A stretch of 64,000 nt of DNA. Source: Paenibacillus sp. W2I17. GTDB lineage: Bacteria > Bacillota > Bacilli > Paenibacillales > Paenibacillaceae. Both the position numbers and the translations under genes were made by a program. The notes beneath the pieces are model-generated. The model had not been told where the DNA came from and did not search any database. It saw only the letters and a program-made list of their open reading frames with translations. Positions 42,860-52,113 of the stretch are shown here, piece by piece (position 1 is the first letter of the stretch; each line of letters begins with the position of its first letter). Location: assembly GCF_030815985.1 (NCBI RefSeq), contig NZ_JAUSXM010000001.1, positions 5,952,001-6,016,000 of the forward strand, written 5' to 3'.

Positions 42860-43414
42860 ATGGACCATTTTTTAAGTGAATTTGAAATTCAATTTCGAGC
42901 GGGTTTTCTATCCGATCTGGAACAAACGCTGGCTAAGGTGCAACATGAAAAAGTATACGCTTGTGCATTTGGAACAGACAGTGATTGGGTAACGCTGTTC
43001 ATGGCGGTAAATACAGAGGAGTCATTAAGCAAACATATTACCAATATGAAGGAACAGGGGTTGTGCGACAGCGAGCAGGATGAGGTCTATTACAGATGGG
43101 GCTGTTCCGAATATCAATATGGCGAGGAGACGCACTTTAACCATATCAGCCGGTTGTTGTATGCAACAGAGGAGGTCCAGGGGTATAAGGATGAGATTAT
43201 TCGAATCATTGCCAAAGTTGTAAATGAGACAGCAGATGACGTTTTTGCCCGGTATGGACAAGCAAAAGCAGACATTACGTTCTTTGTTTCTCTAACAGAT
43301 GACGATCTGGCGGAAGAGATTGAAAATCAATCGGTTCATCAAATGACTGTCCCCAGCTTAGCCAGCAAGTTCTTAAAACGATATGATGGCATGAATCAGA
43401 ACGAGTTGACTTGA
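42860..43414 (+). CDS. DUF4303-like protein
   Basis: A 184-residue soluble protein. KVYACAFGTDSDWVTLFMAV, DEVYYRWGCSEYQYGEE and the C-terminal ITFFVSLTDDDLAEE match my memory of the DUF4303 family, which includes proteins near toxin-immunity genes. No polymorphic toxin is adjacent. AAAGGATGAGC precedes the ATG. It is a single-gene unit with its own terminator. Confidence 0.65.
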   Translation: MDHFLSEFEIQFRAGFLSDLEQTLAKVQHEKVYACAFGTDSDWVTLFMAVNTEESLSKHITNMKEQGLCDSEQDEVYYRWGCSEYQYGEETHFNHISRLLYATEEVQGYKDEIIRIIAKVVNETADDVFARYGQAKADITFFVSLTDDDLAEEIENQSVHQMTVPSLASKFLKRYDGMNQNELT

Positions 43415-43452
43415 GTTAAATTGAATCAAAAGAATTGAATCGTTGTACCGCG

Positions 43453-43499
43453 AAAGTCTTTCCTATTCTTTTATCCAAAGAAGGGAAGAGGCTTTTTTG
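43453..43499 (+). terminator. Terminator after the DUF4303-like gene
   Basis: AAAGTCTTTCC pairs imperfectly with GGGAAGAGGCTTT over a loop, followed by a T run. Confidence 0.6.
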
Positions 43500-43538
43500 T
43501 TTTAGCGTGAAAAAATGAAACAACCGAATTCATATCAC

Positions 43539-43886
43539 TTATAGATTCCTATTCATTTGAAGGAACGTCCTCCATATTTTCTTCGAAAATGGCTGATAAA
43601 AGAGCTGCTTCAGCTGCTCGAACTGTGCATCATTCAGATGAAGATGGAGCGCTCTTTTTGCTATTTTGGCGGCAGGCTGGGAAGAAGATTTCCGGCCTCC
43701 GGCTTTTCGTTTGATCGGAATATGAAATTGCAGCAAGTCTTCAAGTCGATTCCAGCCTTCCCAACTCAGCCGACCTCCGCGTTTCCAGTCAATAGCATAG
43801 AGGGCATAATAGGCATGTGCTTCTGTTTGTTTGGTAGCAATAATCCAGGTGGAAGGAATGAACTTTCTCCGTTGTCTTCGATTCAT
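43539..43886 (-). CDS. Basic small protein of unknown function
   Basis: A 115-residue protein rich in Arg, Lys and aromatic residues (MNRRQRRKFIPSTWIIATKQ, HAYYALYAIDWKRGG). No membrane segment is seen. AGAAGGAG lies 7 bases before the ATG. It is transcribed divergently from the amino-sugar operon. The family is not recognised. Confidence 0.65.
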   Translation of the reverse strand: MNRRQRRKFIPSTWIIATKQTEAHAYYALYAIDWKRGGRLSWEGWNRLEDLLQFHIPIKRKAGGRKSSSQPAAKIAKRALHLHLNDAQFEQLKQLFYQPFSKKIWRTFLQMNRNL

Positions 43887-43933
43887 TCAATTGCTCCTTC
43901 TTTTGATATTGCAAAAGTCATGTTAAATTCCTC

Positions 43934-44016
43934 TTGATTTGCAGGATCGTCTTGATTAGAATAAAGTTATAAAAATGATTTTCTTAATTTATTAAAAATA
44001 AATAAAAATAATTTTC
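43934..44016 (+). promoter_or_regulatory. Promoter and candidate operator of the nag operon
   Basis: TTGATT (43934-43939), 17 bases, TAGAAT (43957-43962) fits a sigma-A promoter. Two direct copies of AATNATTTTC (43974-43983 and 44007-44016), 33 bp apart, follow and could be bound by the RpiR-type regulator encoded next. The operator assignment is inference. Confidence 0.5.
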
Positions 44017-44032
44017 AAAAAGTGAGGTCCTC

Positions 44033-44896
44033 ATGGCAGCCATTTTACGTGCGTTGCAGCAAGAACTGAATAACCTTCCGTCTCAGGAGCGACGTATCGC
44101 CGAAGTCATTATGCAATCTCCATCGGACATTCCTGGCTGGACGATTAGTCATCTGGCAGAGCAGAGTGGCACAAGTGCGGCAACGGTGACCCGCTTTTGC
44201 AAGTCGTTTCATTTCAAAGGCTTTCCTGATTTCAAAATGAAACTCGCCGCAGAATTGTCCCACGCATCTGATGAAACGGCGTATCAGGATATTGTAGCGG
44301 GCAATTCCCTATCCAAAATTGTTGAAGCTATCGAAGCCAACCACCTCGCGTCGATTGCTGATACCACCCGTTTGCTGGATTTGGGCAGATTGGAGCAAGC
44401 CGTTCAATTATTGTGCCAGGCTCGCCGCATTGATCTGTACGGTGTGGCTACCTCTTCGATCGTTACACAGGATTTCTATCAGAAACTGGTGCGGATCGGC
44501 AAAAGCTGTACGGCTTTCTCCGACTCACACATGCAGATTACATCCGCATCTTCGCTCGCAGAGGGAGATGTGGCGATGGCCGTATCCTATTCAGGCGAAA
44601 CACCAGAGACCATCGATGCCCTGCATTGTGCCAAACAGGCTGGAGCTTCTACGATTTCACTGACTTCCTACGGAAGTAACAAACTCGCAACGGTATCGGA
44701 TATTCCACTATTCACCTCTTCTCTGGAAGAAGGCATGAGGCGTGGAGATATGGCTTCCCGCATTGCACTGCTGCATGTGGTCGATATTTTGTTCACAGGC
44801 ATGGTAAGTGCCGACTTCGACCGTTTTATCCCTAGGCTGGAACAATCCTATCATAATGTGCAATCTTATCGAGTCCAACACAACGGAGGTGCCTGA
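44033..44896 (+). CDS. RpiR/MurR-family regulator of amino-sugar genes
   Basis: Transcription regulator of 287 residues. The N-terminal HTH_6 domain (about 1 to 77) has the recognition helix in GTSAATVTRFCKSFHFKGF. The SIS sugar-phosphate-binding domain (about 125 to 255) includes RIDLYGVATSSIVTQDF, AVSYSGETPETIDAL and SLTSYGSNKLA. It probably senses an amino-sugar phosphate and controls nagB and nagA, which follow after 3 bases. The exact effector is not readable. Confidence 0.87.
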   Translation: MAAILRALQQELNNLPSQERRIAEVIMQSPSDIPGWTISHLAEQSGTSAATVTRFCKSFHFKGFPDFKMKLAAELSHASDETAYQDIVAGNSLSKIVEAIEANHLASIADTTRLLDLGRLEQAVQLLCQARRIDLYGVATSSIVTQDFYQKLVRIGKSCTAFSDSHMQITSASSLAEGDVAMAVSYSGETPETIDALHCAKQAGASTISLTSYGSNKLATVSDIPLFTSSLEEGMRRGDMASRIALLHVVDILFTGMVSADFDRFIPRLEQSYHNVQSYRVQHNGGA

Positions 44897-44899
44897 CAG

Positions 44900-45628
44900 A
44901 TGAATATCCGCATTTTTGAAAATGAAGAAGATCTAAACGCCACGGGTGCTGGCCTCATTGCCAGCTTGTTGCAAACCAAACCACGGGCTGTATTGGGGCT
45001 TGCGACAGGAAGTTCTCCTGTAGGCATATATAAACAGCTGATCACGTTGTACCAGAAGGGGCTGGTTAGCTTCTCACAGGCTTCTTCTTTTAATCTCGAT
45101 GAGTATGTTGGACTTCCAACAGAACATCGTGAAAGTTACCGCAGTTTCATGAATGAACAATTATTCAATCATATCGATATAGATATTGCTAGAACACAAG
45201 TGCCTGATGGTCAGGCTGCTGATCTGGAACAGGAATGTAATTCCTATGAACAGCGCTTAGACGATCGTGGACCGGTAGACCTTCAACTGCTGGGCATAGG
45301 ACATAATGGTCATATTGGCTTCAATGAACCGGGAACTGAACTTACAGGACGAACACATGTCGTGGATCTGAAAGACGAGACGAGAAAGGCAAACGCACGT
45401 TTCTTTGACAGCATTGATGAAGTTCCGGCTCAGGCGATTACAATGGGTGTTGGTACCATTTTGAAAGCCAAACAAATTCTGCTCATTGCCCGTGGCGAGG
45501 AAAAAGCCGAGATTATCCGCGAAGCTTTTATGGGCCCAATCACAACGGCATGTCCTGCATCGCTTTTGCAATGTCATCCAAATGTGGTGGTATTGCTGGA
45601 CCGTGCAGCAGGGAGGCTAGTGAGATGA
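44900..45628 (+). CDS. nagB: Glucosamine-6-phosphate deaminase
   Basis: Converts glucosamine-6-phosphate to fructose-6-phosphate and ammonia. The 242-residue protein has GLATGSSPVGIYK, FNLDEYVGLP, LLGIGHNGHIGFNEPG with the catalytic Asp/His region, and AITMGVGTILKAKQIL. This is the normal length for Gram-positive NagB. Its stop overlaps the nagA start. With nagA it channels N-acetylglucosamine into glycolysis, possibly from wall or chitin turnover. Confidence 0.93.
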   Translation: MNIRIFENEEDLNATGAGLIASLLQTKPRAVLGLATGSSPVGIYKQLITLYQKGLVSFSQASSFNLDEYVGLPTEHRESYRSFMNEQLFNHIDIDIARTQVPDGQAADLEQECNSYEQRLDDRGPVDLQLLGIGHNGHIGFNEPGTELTGRTHVVDLKDETRKANARFFDSIDEVPAQAITMGVGTILKAKQILLIARGEEKAEIIREAFMGPITTACPASLLQCHPNVVVLLDRAAGRLVR

Positions 45629-46845
45629 CCGGAGCGAATAGCCATGAACCTGGGAGCCAGCGTGATGAAAATATTTTTCTTCTTCGGGGCAAGCTGCTCC
45701 TTTCAAATGAGATATTGGAAGACGGTGTATTAGCTTGGAGGGATGGGAAAATCATCTATGCTGGGATACCGGAAGGTCTTCCTGAACAGATTCGGCGAGA
45801 GGCTTCGCCGCTGTCTGTACCGGAACGCGGCCTCATTGTGCCTGGATTCATAGATATCCATGTACATGGTGGGAACGGAGAAGACTTTATGGACGCAAGC
45901 CCGGAGGTGTTGGACAAGATCACTTCTTTTCATAGTACACAGGGCACAACAGCGATGCTTGCGACTTCCATGACGGCTCCGAAAGAGCGACTGGATAGCG
46001 TACTTGCTGAAGTGGACCGCTACCGTTCGAGTGAAATGCCATATGCACAGCTTGAGGGTGTACATCTGGAGGGTCCGTTTTTCAGTCCGAAATGGCCTGG
46101 TGCGCAAAATCCGGAACACATCATTCTGCCTGATGTAACTTGGCTCGAAGCATGGGAAAAGCAATATCCCGGCCTGATCCGTCAAGTTACGTTGGCACCG
46201 GAGCGTGAAGGTGCGCTGGAAGTCATTTCATGGCTGCGAGAACAACGGATTACAGCGGCACTCGGCCACACGGATGCGACTTATGAAGAGGTGGAGCGGG
46301 CAGTGGAAGCAGGACTTCATCATGCGGTTCATACGTTTAATGCCATGACACCGCTGCATCACCGGCTACCGGGAGCTGCCGGAGCCGTGCTGAGTGATCC
46401 ACGCATCAGCGCCGAGGTAATTGCCGATGGTATTCACGTACACCCTGCGGCGATATCAATTCTTGCTGAATTGAAGCAACATAACGATCAACTCGTGTTG
46501 ATCACGGATGCCATGTCTGCTGCGGGATTGGATGACGGGGAATACAAGATTGGTGACCTGCCCGTAATCGTAAAGCATGGCGAGGCCAGACTGAAGGACG
46601 GCGGCGCATTGGCGGGAAGCACACTGACGATGATTCGCGGTTTCCGTTACCTGGTACAGGAAGTGGGCTTGAGCCTGAACGCTGCATCACGTGCAGCAAG
46701 TCTGACCCCGGCACGCCTGCTGGGCATTGATCACCGGACAGGTTCCCTGACTCAAGGAAAACAGGCAGATATCGTTTTGCTGAACGCGGAGCTGGATATT
46801 GAGGGTGTGTGGGTGAAGGGCAGACGGATCGGCGAGTCATATTAG
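45625..46845 (+). CDS. nagA: N-acetylglucosamine-6-phosphate deacetylase
   Basis: Amidohydrolase of 406 residues that removes acetate from GlcNAc-6-phosphate. GFIDIHVHGGNGEDFMDA holds the metal HxH motif, EGVHLEGPFFS the conserved Glu, and AALGHTDATYEE, HAVHTFNAMTPLHHR and LVLITDAMSAAG (catalytic Asp) follow. ATG 45625 lies in the nagB stop with GGGAGG upstream; the open frame extends further 5' inside nagB but has no better start. Confidence 0.93.
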   Translation: MTGANSHEPGSQRDENIFLLRGKLLLSNEILEDGVLAWRDGKIIYAGIPEGLPEQIRREASPLSVPERGLIVPGFIDIHVHGGNGEDFMDASPEVLDKITSFHSTQGTTAMLATSMTAPKERLDSVLAEVDRYRSSEMPYAQLEGVHLEGPFFSPKWPGAQNPEHIILPDVTWLEAWEKQYPGLIRQVTLAPEREGALEVISWLREQRITAALGHTDATYEEVERAVEAGLHHAVHTFNAMTPLHHRLPGAAGAVLSDPRISAEVIADGIHVHPAAISILAELKQHNDQLVLITDAMSAAGLDDGEYKIGDLPVIVKHGEARLKDGGALAGSTLTMIRGFRYLVQEVGLSLNAASRAASLTPARLLGIDHRTGSLTQGKQADIVLLNAELDIEGVWVKGRRIGESY

Positions 46846-47009
46846 ATTTAGAAAATTAGTATCGAGCTAATAACTCTCATTTGTGATGCATCAGTCTTCG
46901 GAGTTAAAACTTGGCTTTTATCTGTGGAGAGGCAACACCTTGCACAATATGTTAAAATAGATCTCAAAAAGACGGGATCTGCGGATCACGCATAACGGAG
47001 GCGTGAAAC

Positions 47010-47381
47010 ATGGAACGTAACGCTATGCTCGAACATGATCCGTTCATCACAGTGTTGGCGGAGAAGTTGCACATACACGGATATTATGCCTTTTATGGCG
47101 AGCATTACAATGAGACCGATATGGAGCTGTACCGCAGGCATCTGTTCACATCATTCAGCAACATCGTATGGGTAGAGCTGGATGCACGCAAAAAGTATAT
47201 GATTGTCGATCATCGTGGACGCAACACGGTCATGAAACTGATTGAAGGTATGCTGAACACACGTAGAACACTGCGGGCGAATCAGGCAATGGCTGGAACG
47301 GATACCTCTGGAGTCCAGCAGGAAATCGCACATTTATCCCGCCTTGTTCACATGCTGAAGTTCACAACATTCCGCACATAA
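47010..47381 (+). CDS. Small protein of unknown function
   Basis: A 123-residue soluble protein. Aromatic-rich N-terminal half (HIHGYYAFYGEHYNETDMEL, then IVWVELDARKKYMIVDHRG) and a helical C-terminal half. ACGGAGGCGTG precedes the ATG. Not recognised. It is a single-gene unit. Confidence 0.68.
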   Translation: MERNAMLEHDPFITVLAEKLHIHGYYAFYGEHYNETDMELYRRHLFTSFSNIVWVELDARKKYMIVDHRGRNTVMKLIEGMLNTRRTLRANQAMAGTDTSGVQQEIAHLSRLVHMLKFTTFRT

Positions 47382-47631
47382 TGGGGATGAGGGGAGTAGA
47401 ATCTGGAGGATGTCCCGAAAGTGGGTTACTCCTTCTAGTTACAGGGCTAATGAACGTCAGCCACGTTATTCCGGTAGAAAATGGATGAATGACATGCAAA
47501 ACGAGGAAATAAAGCGTCTACGATTCGTTATATTGTCAAAACTGCGGATTTTCGTCGAATAGCAAGTGCGCAGTTCGTTAAAAAGTAAATACCGAACCAT
47601 TGAAACGAAATAGATCTAGATCACCAATTAT

Positions 47632-47674
47632 AAAAGGGGTGTACCGTCATGAAGTTGGACGGCACACCCCTTTT
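47632..47674. terminator. Bidirectional terminator
   Basis: AAAAGGGGTGT pairs with ACACCCCTTTT, with inner CCGTC/GACGG pairs, T-rich on the plus side and A-rich on the left. It serves the gene ending at 47381 and may also act for the minus-strand dipeptidase gene. The 250 bases before it hold nothing that I recognise. Confidence 0.85.
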
Positions 47675-47702
47675 ATACTACTCTATGAAGTTGAGTAAAT
47701 AA

Positions 47703-47856
47703 TTTACACGTTAACGGAGTGGGGAGAAAAAAGCTGAAGAAGCGGAGCGTTCGCCTTTATCACCCGAATTTCTCCCTTTAGAAAAGGGGATCAAAGAAAT
47801 CGGGGGATAACAGCGATCGGAAGCTTATTCTCCCCGCGTAGTGACCTCCGTGTAAG
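47703..47856 (+). repeat. Dispersed structured repeat, copy 2
   Basis: A 154-bp homolog of 26160-26307. It starts TTTACACG and ends CCGTGTAAG. ACGGAG and GTGGGGAGAA near the left end pair with CTCCGT and TTCTCCCCGC near the right end. An inner stem CCCGAATTTC/GAAATCGGGG replaces the GGATTTTT/AAAAATC stem of copy 1, so pairing is kept while sequence changes. It sits just beyond the stop codon of the dipeptidase gene. Confidence 0.65.
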
Positions 47857-47861
47857 AGTGT

Positions 47862-49217
47862 TTACAAACTCTTCAAAAACTGAACAATCGTCAACAACCC
47901 TTTATCAAAGTTCTCCAGGTTGAAGTGCTCGTTCGGTGCATGCAGGTTCTCATCCGGTAAACCAAAGCCCATCATAACAGCAGGGATTTCGAGTACACGT
48001 GAGAGCTTCTCAACAATCGGAATGGAGCCGCCATCTTTGGTAAAGAGGGCACGAACGCCATACACGTGCTCATACGCATCTGCTGCTTTTTGCAGAATTG
48101 GATTCGAAGGATCGGTATTGAAAGCAAAAGCTTTCTCAATCTGTTTCACATGCAGCGTTGCACCCGGTTGAACGTGAGCGCGCAGATGTGCTTCGATACG
48201 ATCCAATACATGTTGTGGATCTTGATCCGCCACGAGGCGGCAGGTGATTTTGGCATGAGCTTCCTTTGGAATAACCGTTTTGCTACCTTCGCCTTGGAAA
48301 CCACCCCATACGCCGTTCAATTCCAATGTTGGACGAGCGCCAACACGTTCCACGAACGAGTAACCTTCTTCGCCGTACAATTGCTCCAGCCCGAGGTCTT
48401 GACGAAGCTGTTCTTCATTGAAGCCTTGTTTTACAAATTCTTCTCTCATCTCAGGAGACAGTGGCAGTACGCCGTCGTAGAAACCATCTACGCTTACACG
48501 ACCTTGCTCATCATGCAACGAAGCGAGCAGGGATACGAGTGCGTGCAGTGCGTTCGGTACGCCGCCGCCAAATGAACCGGAGTGCAAGTCGGTATTGGCT
48601 GTGTTCAGATCCACATGCATGGAACATAGGCCGCGCAGGCCAGTGGAGATTGCCGGTTTTCCTTTTTCAAGCAGGGACGTATCCGAGATCAGTACCATGT
48701 CTGCACGCAGCTTGTCTGTATGTTCATTCAGATAGATGGGCAGGTTCGGGCTGGAGATTTCCTCTTCACCTTCGATACAGAACTTGATATTAACTGGAAG
48801 TTCCTTGTTTTCGGCGAGAATGGCTTCAACTGCCTTGATATGTAGGAAGATCTGTCCTTTGTCATCCGTCGCACCACGGGCATACAGCTTGCCATCACGA
48901 ACGGTCGGTTCGAAAGGAGGCGTGTCCCACAGGTTAAGGGGGTCTACAGGTTGTACATCATAGTGTCCATAGATCAGAGCCGTCGGTTTGCCGGGTGCAT
49001 GCAGGTGATCTGCATAGACAATCGGATGTCCAGCCGTTTGAATGACCTCTACGTTTTCCATGCCTGCACGTGTGAGCGCATCTGCTGCCCATTGTGCTGC
49101 ACGGTTAATATCCTCTTTATGCTCTGAAATGGCAGAGATACTTGGAATGGACAACCATTCATTCAGTTCTGCCAGGTGTTTTTCTCTATTTTGTTCAAAA
49201 TAAGTCTGTTCTTTCAT
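47862..49217 (-). CDS. M20-family dipeptidase
   Basis: Zinc dipeptidase of 451 residues (PepV/CNDP-like M20). Metal and catalytic motifs: LIYGHYDVQPVDP, YARGATDDKGQ, FCIEGEEEISSPNL, then ISDTS, HSGSFGGGVPNAL in the lid domain, and the late GGSIPIVEKL and ENLHAPNEHFN with the final metal His. ATG 49217 has AAGGAGGCC upstream, favouring it over 49235. It is cytoplasmic, with no signal peptide. It would split di- or tripeptides for nutrition or peptide recycling. Confidence 0.92.
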   Translation of the reverse strand: MKEQTYFEQNREKHLAELNEWLSIPSISAISEHKEDINRAAQWAADALTRAGMENVEVIQTAGHPIVYADHLHAPGKPTALIYGHYDVQPVDPLNLWDTPPFEPTVRDGKLYARGATDDKGQIFLHIKAVEAILAENKELPVNIKFCIEGEEEISSPNLPIYLNEHTDKLRADMVLISDTSLLEKGKPAISTGLRGLCSMHVDLNTANTDLHSGSFGGGVPNALHALVSLLASLHDEQGRVSVDGFYDGVLPLSPEMREEFVKQGFNEEQLRQDLGLEQLYGEEGYSFVERVGARPTLELNGVWGGFQGEGSKTVIPKEAHAKITCRLVADQDPQHVLDRIEAHLRAHVQPGATLHVKQIEKAFAFNTDPSNPILQKAADAYEHVYGVRALFTKDGGSIPIVEKLSRVLEIPAVMMGFGLPDENLHAPNEHFNLENFDKGLLTIVQFLKSL

Positions 49218-49432
49218 TAAAAAGGCCTCCTTCATGTTTGCTATATCTCATTGTAATCCATTTTGTCATGTTAATAAAACATTGGTTAAAAAAATGATCG
49301 GTTACAGATCGTTTCATTCACCTGAGGATTGTGCGTATAATACAAGAAAAGGATTTCATCCATATATTCTCAGGGGAGTTGAGGAAGTTTCCATGACAGT
49401 CAGACCCGATGCAAGCAGGCAGGTGAGCAGCG

Positions 49433-51838
49433 ATGGAACCGACTAGGAGCGATCGAATATTTGGCAGATTCAAGCGGTTATCCGATTTGAAGGCTGGAAG
49501 GCATAAAGGACGATTTTATCGAAACAGCCTCATGCTTATTTTACTCATTGCCAGCATTCCCGGACTAATCACAGGTATCGTCATGTATCAACAGGTTGTT
49601 GGCCGGATGGAAACCGAGTTCAATCAGATGCATCAGAACCAGATCGAGAACCGGGCACGCAATGTGGATGACCAGCTGGCTTATCTGGAGATGAACTTAT
49701 CCCATTGGGCTTTTGAACCGAGGTTTGGCAATGCTTTGCGAACGCTGGATTTTGTGTATTATTTCAATGAAACGCAGGAGATTGTGACTACCTTATATGT
49801 ATTACAAGGTTCCCATCCACTGATCAAGTCAGCACAGCTGTATTTACAGGAGCCTAAGCCAATCTTGTTTAATCGGGATTATACCGAATTGAACGATGAA
49901 GCCAAAGTACAAGCATATGATCGATACCTTTCCATGGGGAACCACGTGTACTGGACAGACTGGGTTTCCAGCATCAACAGAGATACCGAACCTTCGACCA
50001 ACGATAGTCCACTGCATACGGATGCAGGCAATGCACTTGTTCTAGTACATAAGATACCGGGGGAGAGCATTAATCCGTTTGGTGCACTGATTATCACGCT
50101 GGATAACGAAAAAGTCGCCAGTTTGTTGAAAACGCTTACTCCATACGACGAAGGGTTAACGTTCCTCATGGATCAGGAAGGAAACACACTGGTTACCGGT
50201 AATCCGGGAACTGCGGGAGAGACTTCTGCTTTTGAGCAGCAGCTAAAAGAAGAAGTAGCCCTGCATGCGGGCAGCCGCTCATTCCTGTTCCGATATGAGG
50301 ATCAGACCTATTCTGTCTCATACGGTTCATTGAGTCGGATCGATTCAGACTGGACTTACGTCTCCGCAGCACCTTTGACCTCAGTCACTTCGCCAGTAAA
50401 ACTGGTATCCAAAATCATCGTCATTGCCAGTGCAGGCAGTCTCATCCTGGGATTATTGTTATCCTGGTTTGCTTCCCGCTGCATCTATTCGCCTGTAGCA
50501 CGGATGTTGCATCTGCTTACGCCTGGCAGAAACGAAACAACACCAACGGATGCCAAGCTGGACGAGTTTGAGCTGCTGGAGCAACAGTGGAACGAACTGA
50601 CCTCCCGGAGTGTAACGGCACATCGCCAGTTGCAGGAGCAGCTTCCCCATCTGCGCGACAGTTTTGTCTTACAACTTGTGCAGGGGCATCTATATGCCTA
50701 TAACGAGCAGGATCTTCAGCAGCGGATGCGTCATCTCGGATTTGAGCTGGAGGGTCAGCAGTATTTGCTGGTGCAGATGTATTTTACGGGGTACGAGCAG
50801 CTGCAAGGCAGATTTGGAAGCCAGGACACGGGATTAGTCACCTTTGCAGCAGTGAATATCACTCAGGAAGTGGCGAAAAATTATTTCAGGCAGATCAGTG
50901 TCATGAACTTTCATGACCTATCTTCCGCCATGCTTGTGATCGCTCCTCAGGACGAACCTGTGAAGTCACAAGCGCTGTTATGGGGACAGGAACTGGTGGA
51001 AGTCATTGGACGTACGCTCAAAATGAAGGTGACCTTGATGGTCAGTCGCCCAGCAGCTTCACTTCAGGAACTGCCCGGACGATTCGTTGAGATGGAACAG
51101 GCCGTGGCTTATCGCAGTGTGGAGGAAGGAAGTCAGATCCTCGATCTGGAGGATGAGGAGTGTTTCCGCAGAAATGAAGCAGCTTCCTATCCGCTTGGGC
51201 TGGAACGGGAGTTGTTACAGGCGGTCAGGCTGGGCAAACAAGCCGAAGCGGAACGTGTGCTGGAACAATTCATGAGTGAGATTACGCGGACGGGCAGTAC
51301 CGAATTTCAGGTGCAACAGATGATGCTTCAATTGCTCGGCAGTATTCAGCACATGATGCTGCAAACGGGGGTCACACCTTATAAGCTGTTTGGTGGTTGC
51401 AACATGTATGAGCGACTATCCGGTATTCGTGAACCTGTACAGATGAGACAATGGATGATGAATGAGGTATTCATACCTTATATACAAGAGGTTGAAGTAC
51501 GATCGCAGGAACCGCTGAAACTGGTGGTGGAACGAACGATGTCGTACATCGATACACATTACCGCAGCGACATTTCGCTGGAAAACTGTGCTGACGAGGA
51601 GCAGATGACACCCTATGCACTGAGCAAGGCATTCAAACAGGTATCGGGCATCAATTTTATTGATTATTTGACACGTGTGAGAATGGATGCGGCGAAGCAA
51701 TTGTTACGGGAGACAACGATGAAAATCAATGATGTTGCGGCGGCTGTGGGATATCAGCATAGTTACTTTAATCGGATTTTCAAGAAACAGGAGGGAGTTA
51801 CCCCGAGTCAGTATCGCGATCAATGGTTTGGACAATAA
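49433..51838 (+). CDS. Membrane-bound AraC-family regulator (YesN-like)
   Basis: An 801-residue sensor-regulator. One transmembrane helix near residue 35 (LMLILLIASIPGLITGIVMY), an extracytoplasmic dCache-like sensor domain, a second helix near 315 (IIVIASAGSLILGLLLSWFA), a cytoplasmic linker, and a C-terminal AraC double HTH (SLENCADEEQMTPYALSKAF, then INDVAAAVGYQHSYFNRIF). This build is common in Paenibacillus next to LplABC-type transporters. It likely activates the following genes on sensing a plant oligosaccharide. Confidence 0.9.
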   Translation: MEPTRSDRIFGRFKRLSDLKAGRHKGRFYRNSLMLILLIASIPGLITGIVMYQQVVGRMETEFNQMHQNQIENRARNVDDQLAYLEMNLSHWAFEPRFGNALRTLDFVYYFNETQEIVTTLYVLQGSHPLIKSAQLYLQEPKPILFNRDYTELNDEAKVQAYDRYLSMGNHVYWTDWVSSINRDTEPSTNDSPLHTDAGNALVLVHKIPGESINPFGALIITLDNEKVASLLKTLTPYDEGLTFLMDQEGNTLVTGNPGTAGETSAFEQQLKEEVALHAGSRSFLFRYEDQTYSVSYGSLSRIDSDWTYVSAAPLTSVTSPVKLVSKIIVIASAGSLILGLLLSWFASRCIYSPVARMLHLLTPGRNETTPTDAKLDEFELLEQQWNELTSRSVTAHRQLQEQLPHLRDSFVLQLVQGHLYAYNEQDLQQRMRHLGFELEGQQYLLVQMYFTGYEQLQGRFGSQDTGLVTFAAVNITQEVAKNYFRQISVMNFHDLSSAMLVIAPQDEPVKSQALLWGQELVEVIGRTLKMKVTLMVSRPAASLQELPGRFVEMEQAVAYRSVEEGSQILDLEDEECFRRNEAASYPLGLERELLQAVRLGKQAEAERVLEQFMSEITRTGSTEFQVQQMMLQLLGSIQHMMLQTGVTPYKLFGGCNMYERLSGIREPVQMRQWMMNEVFIPYIQEVEVRSQEPLKLVVERTMSYIDTHYRSDISLENCADEEQMTPYALSKAFKQVSGINFIDYLTRVRMDAAKQLLRETTMKINDVAAAVGYQHSYFNRIFKKQEGVTPSQYRDQWFGQ

Positions 51839-51862
51839 CCGTTTATATCTTTGTCATTTCAG

Positions 51863-51905
51863 ACCGGCATTCTGCTTTAGCGGATGCCGGTTGTTTCTTT
51901 TTTTA
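51863..51905 (+). terminator. Terminator after the AraC-type regulator
   Basis: ACCGGCAT (51863-51870) pairs perfectly with ATGCCGGT (51884-51891), followed by TGTTTCTTTTTTT. Confidence 0.85.
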
Positions 51906-52080
51906 CCGTGATACAAAGAAGGATAAACCCGCAAAAATGTGCAATTCTACCTGCTACGTTATGTTCAGTTTCTTGTGAAAATGGCGTTATAGCGGGCTTT
52001 TCGGCCATCATGTCGTAGCAATGCAAAAAATGAAGGTTGCCGGAAAAAGATCGGCTGTATAGTCTGAGTATCAGGTTAAT

Positions 52081-52094
52081 TGATAACGCTTACA
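52081..52094. promoter_or_regulatory. Candidate cre (CcpA) site before the sugar transporter
   Basis: TGATAACGCTTACA; its complement TGTAAGCGTTATCA differs by one base from the amyE cre of B. subtilis. It lies 20 bases before the first permease start, downstream of a weak TTGCCG-N15-TATAGT promoter (52037-52063), where CcpA would block elongation. Carbon repression is inferred. Confidence 0.6.
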
Positions 52095-52113
52095 TCGTTG
52101 AGGGAGGGGAGAC

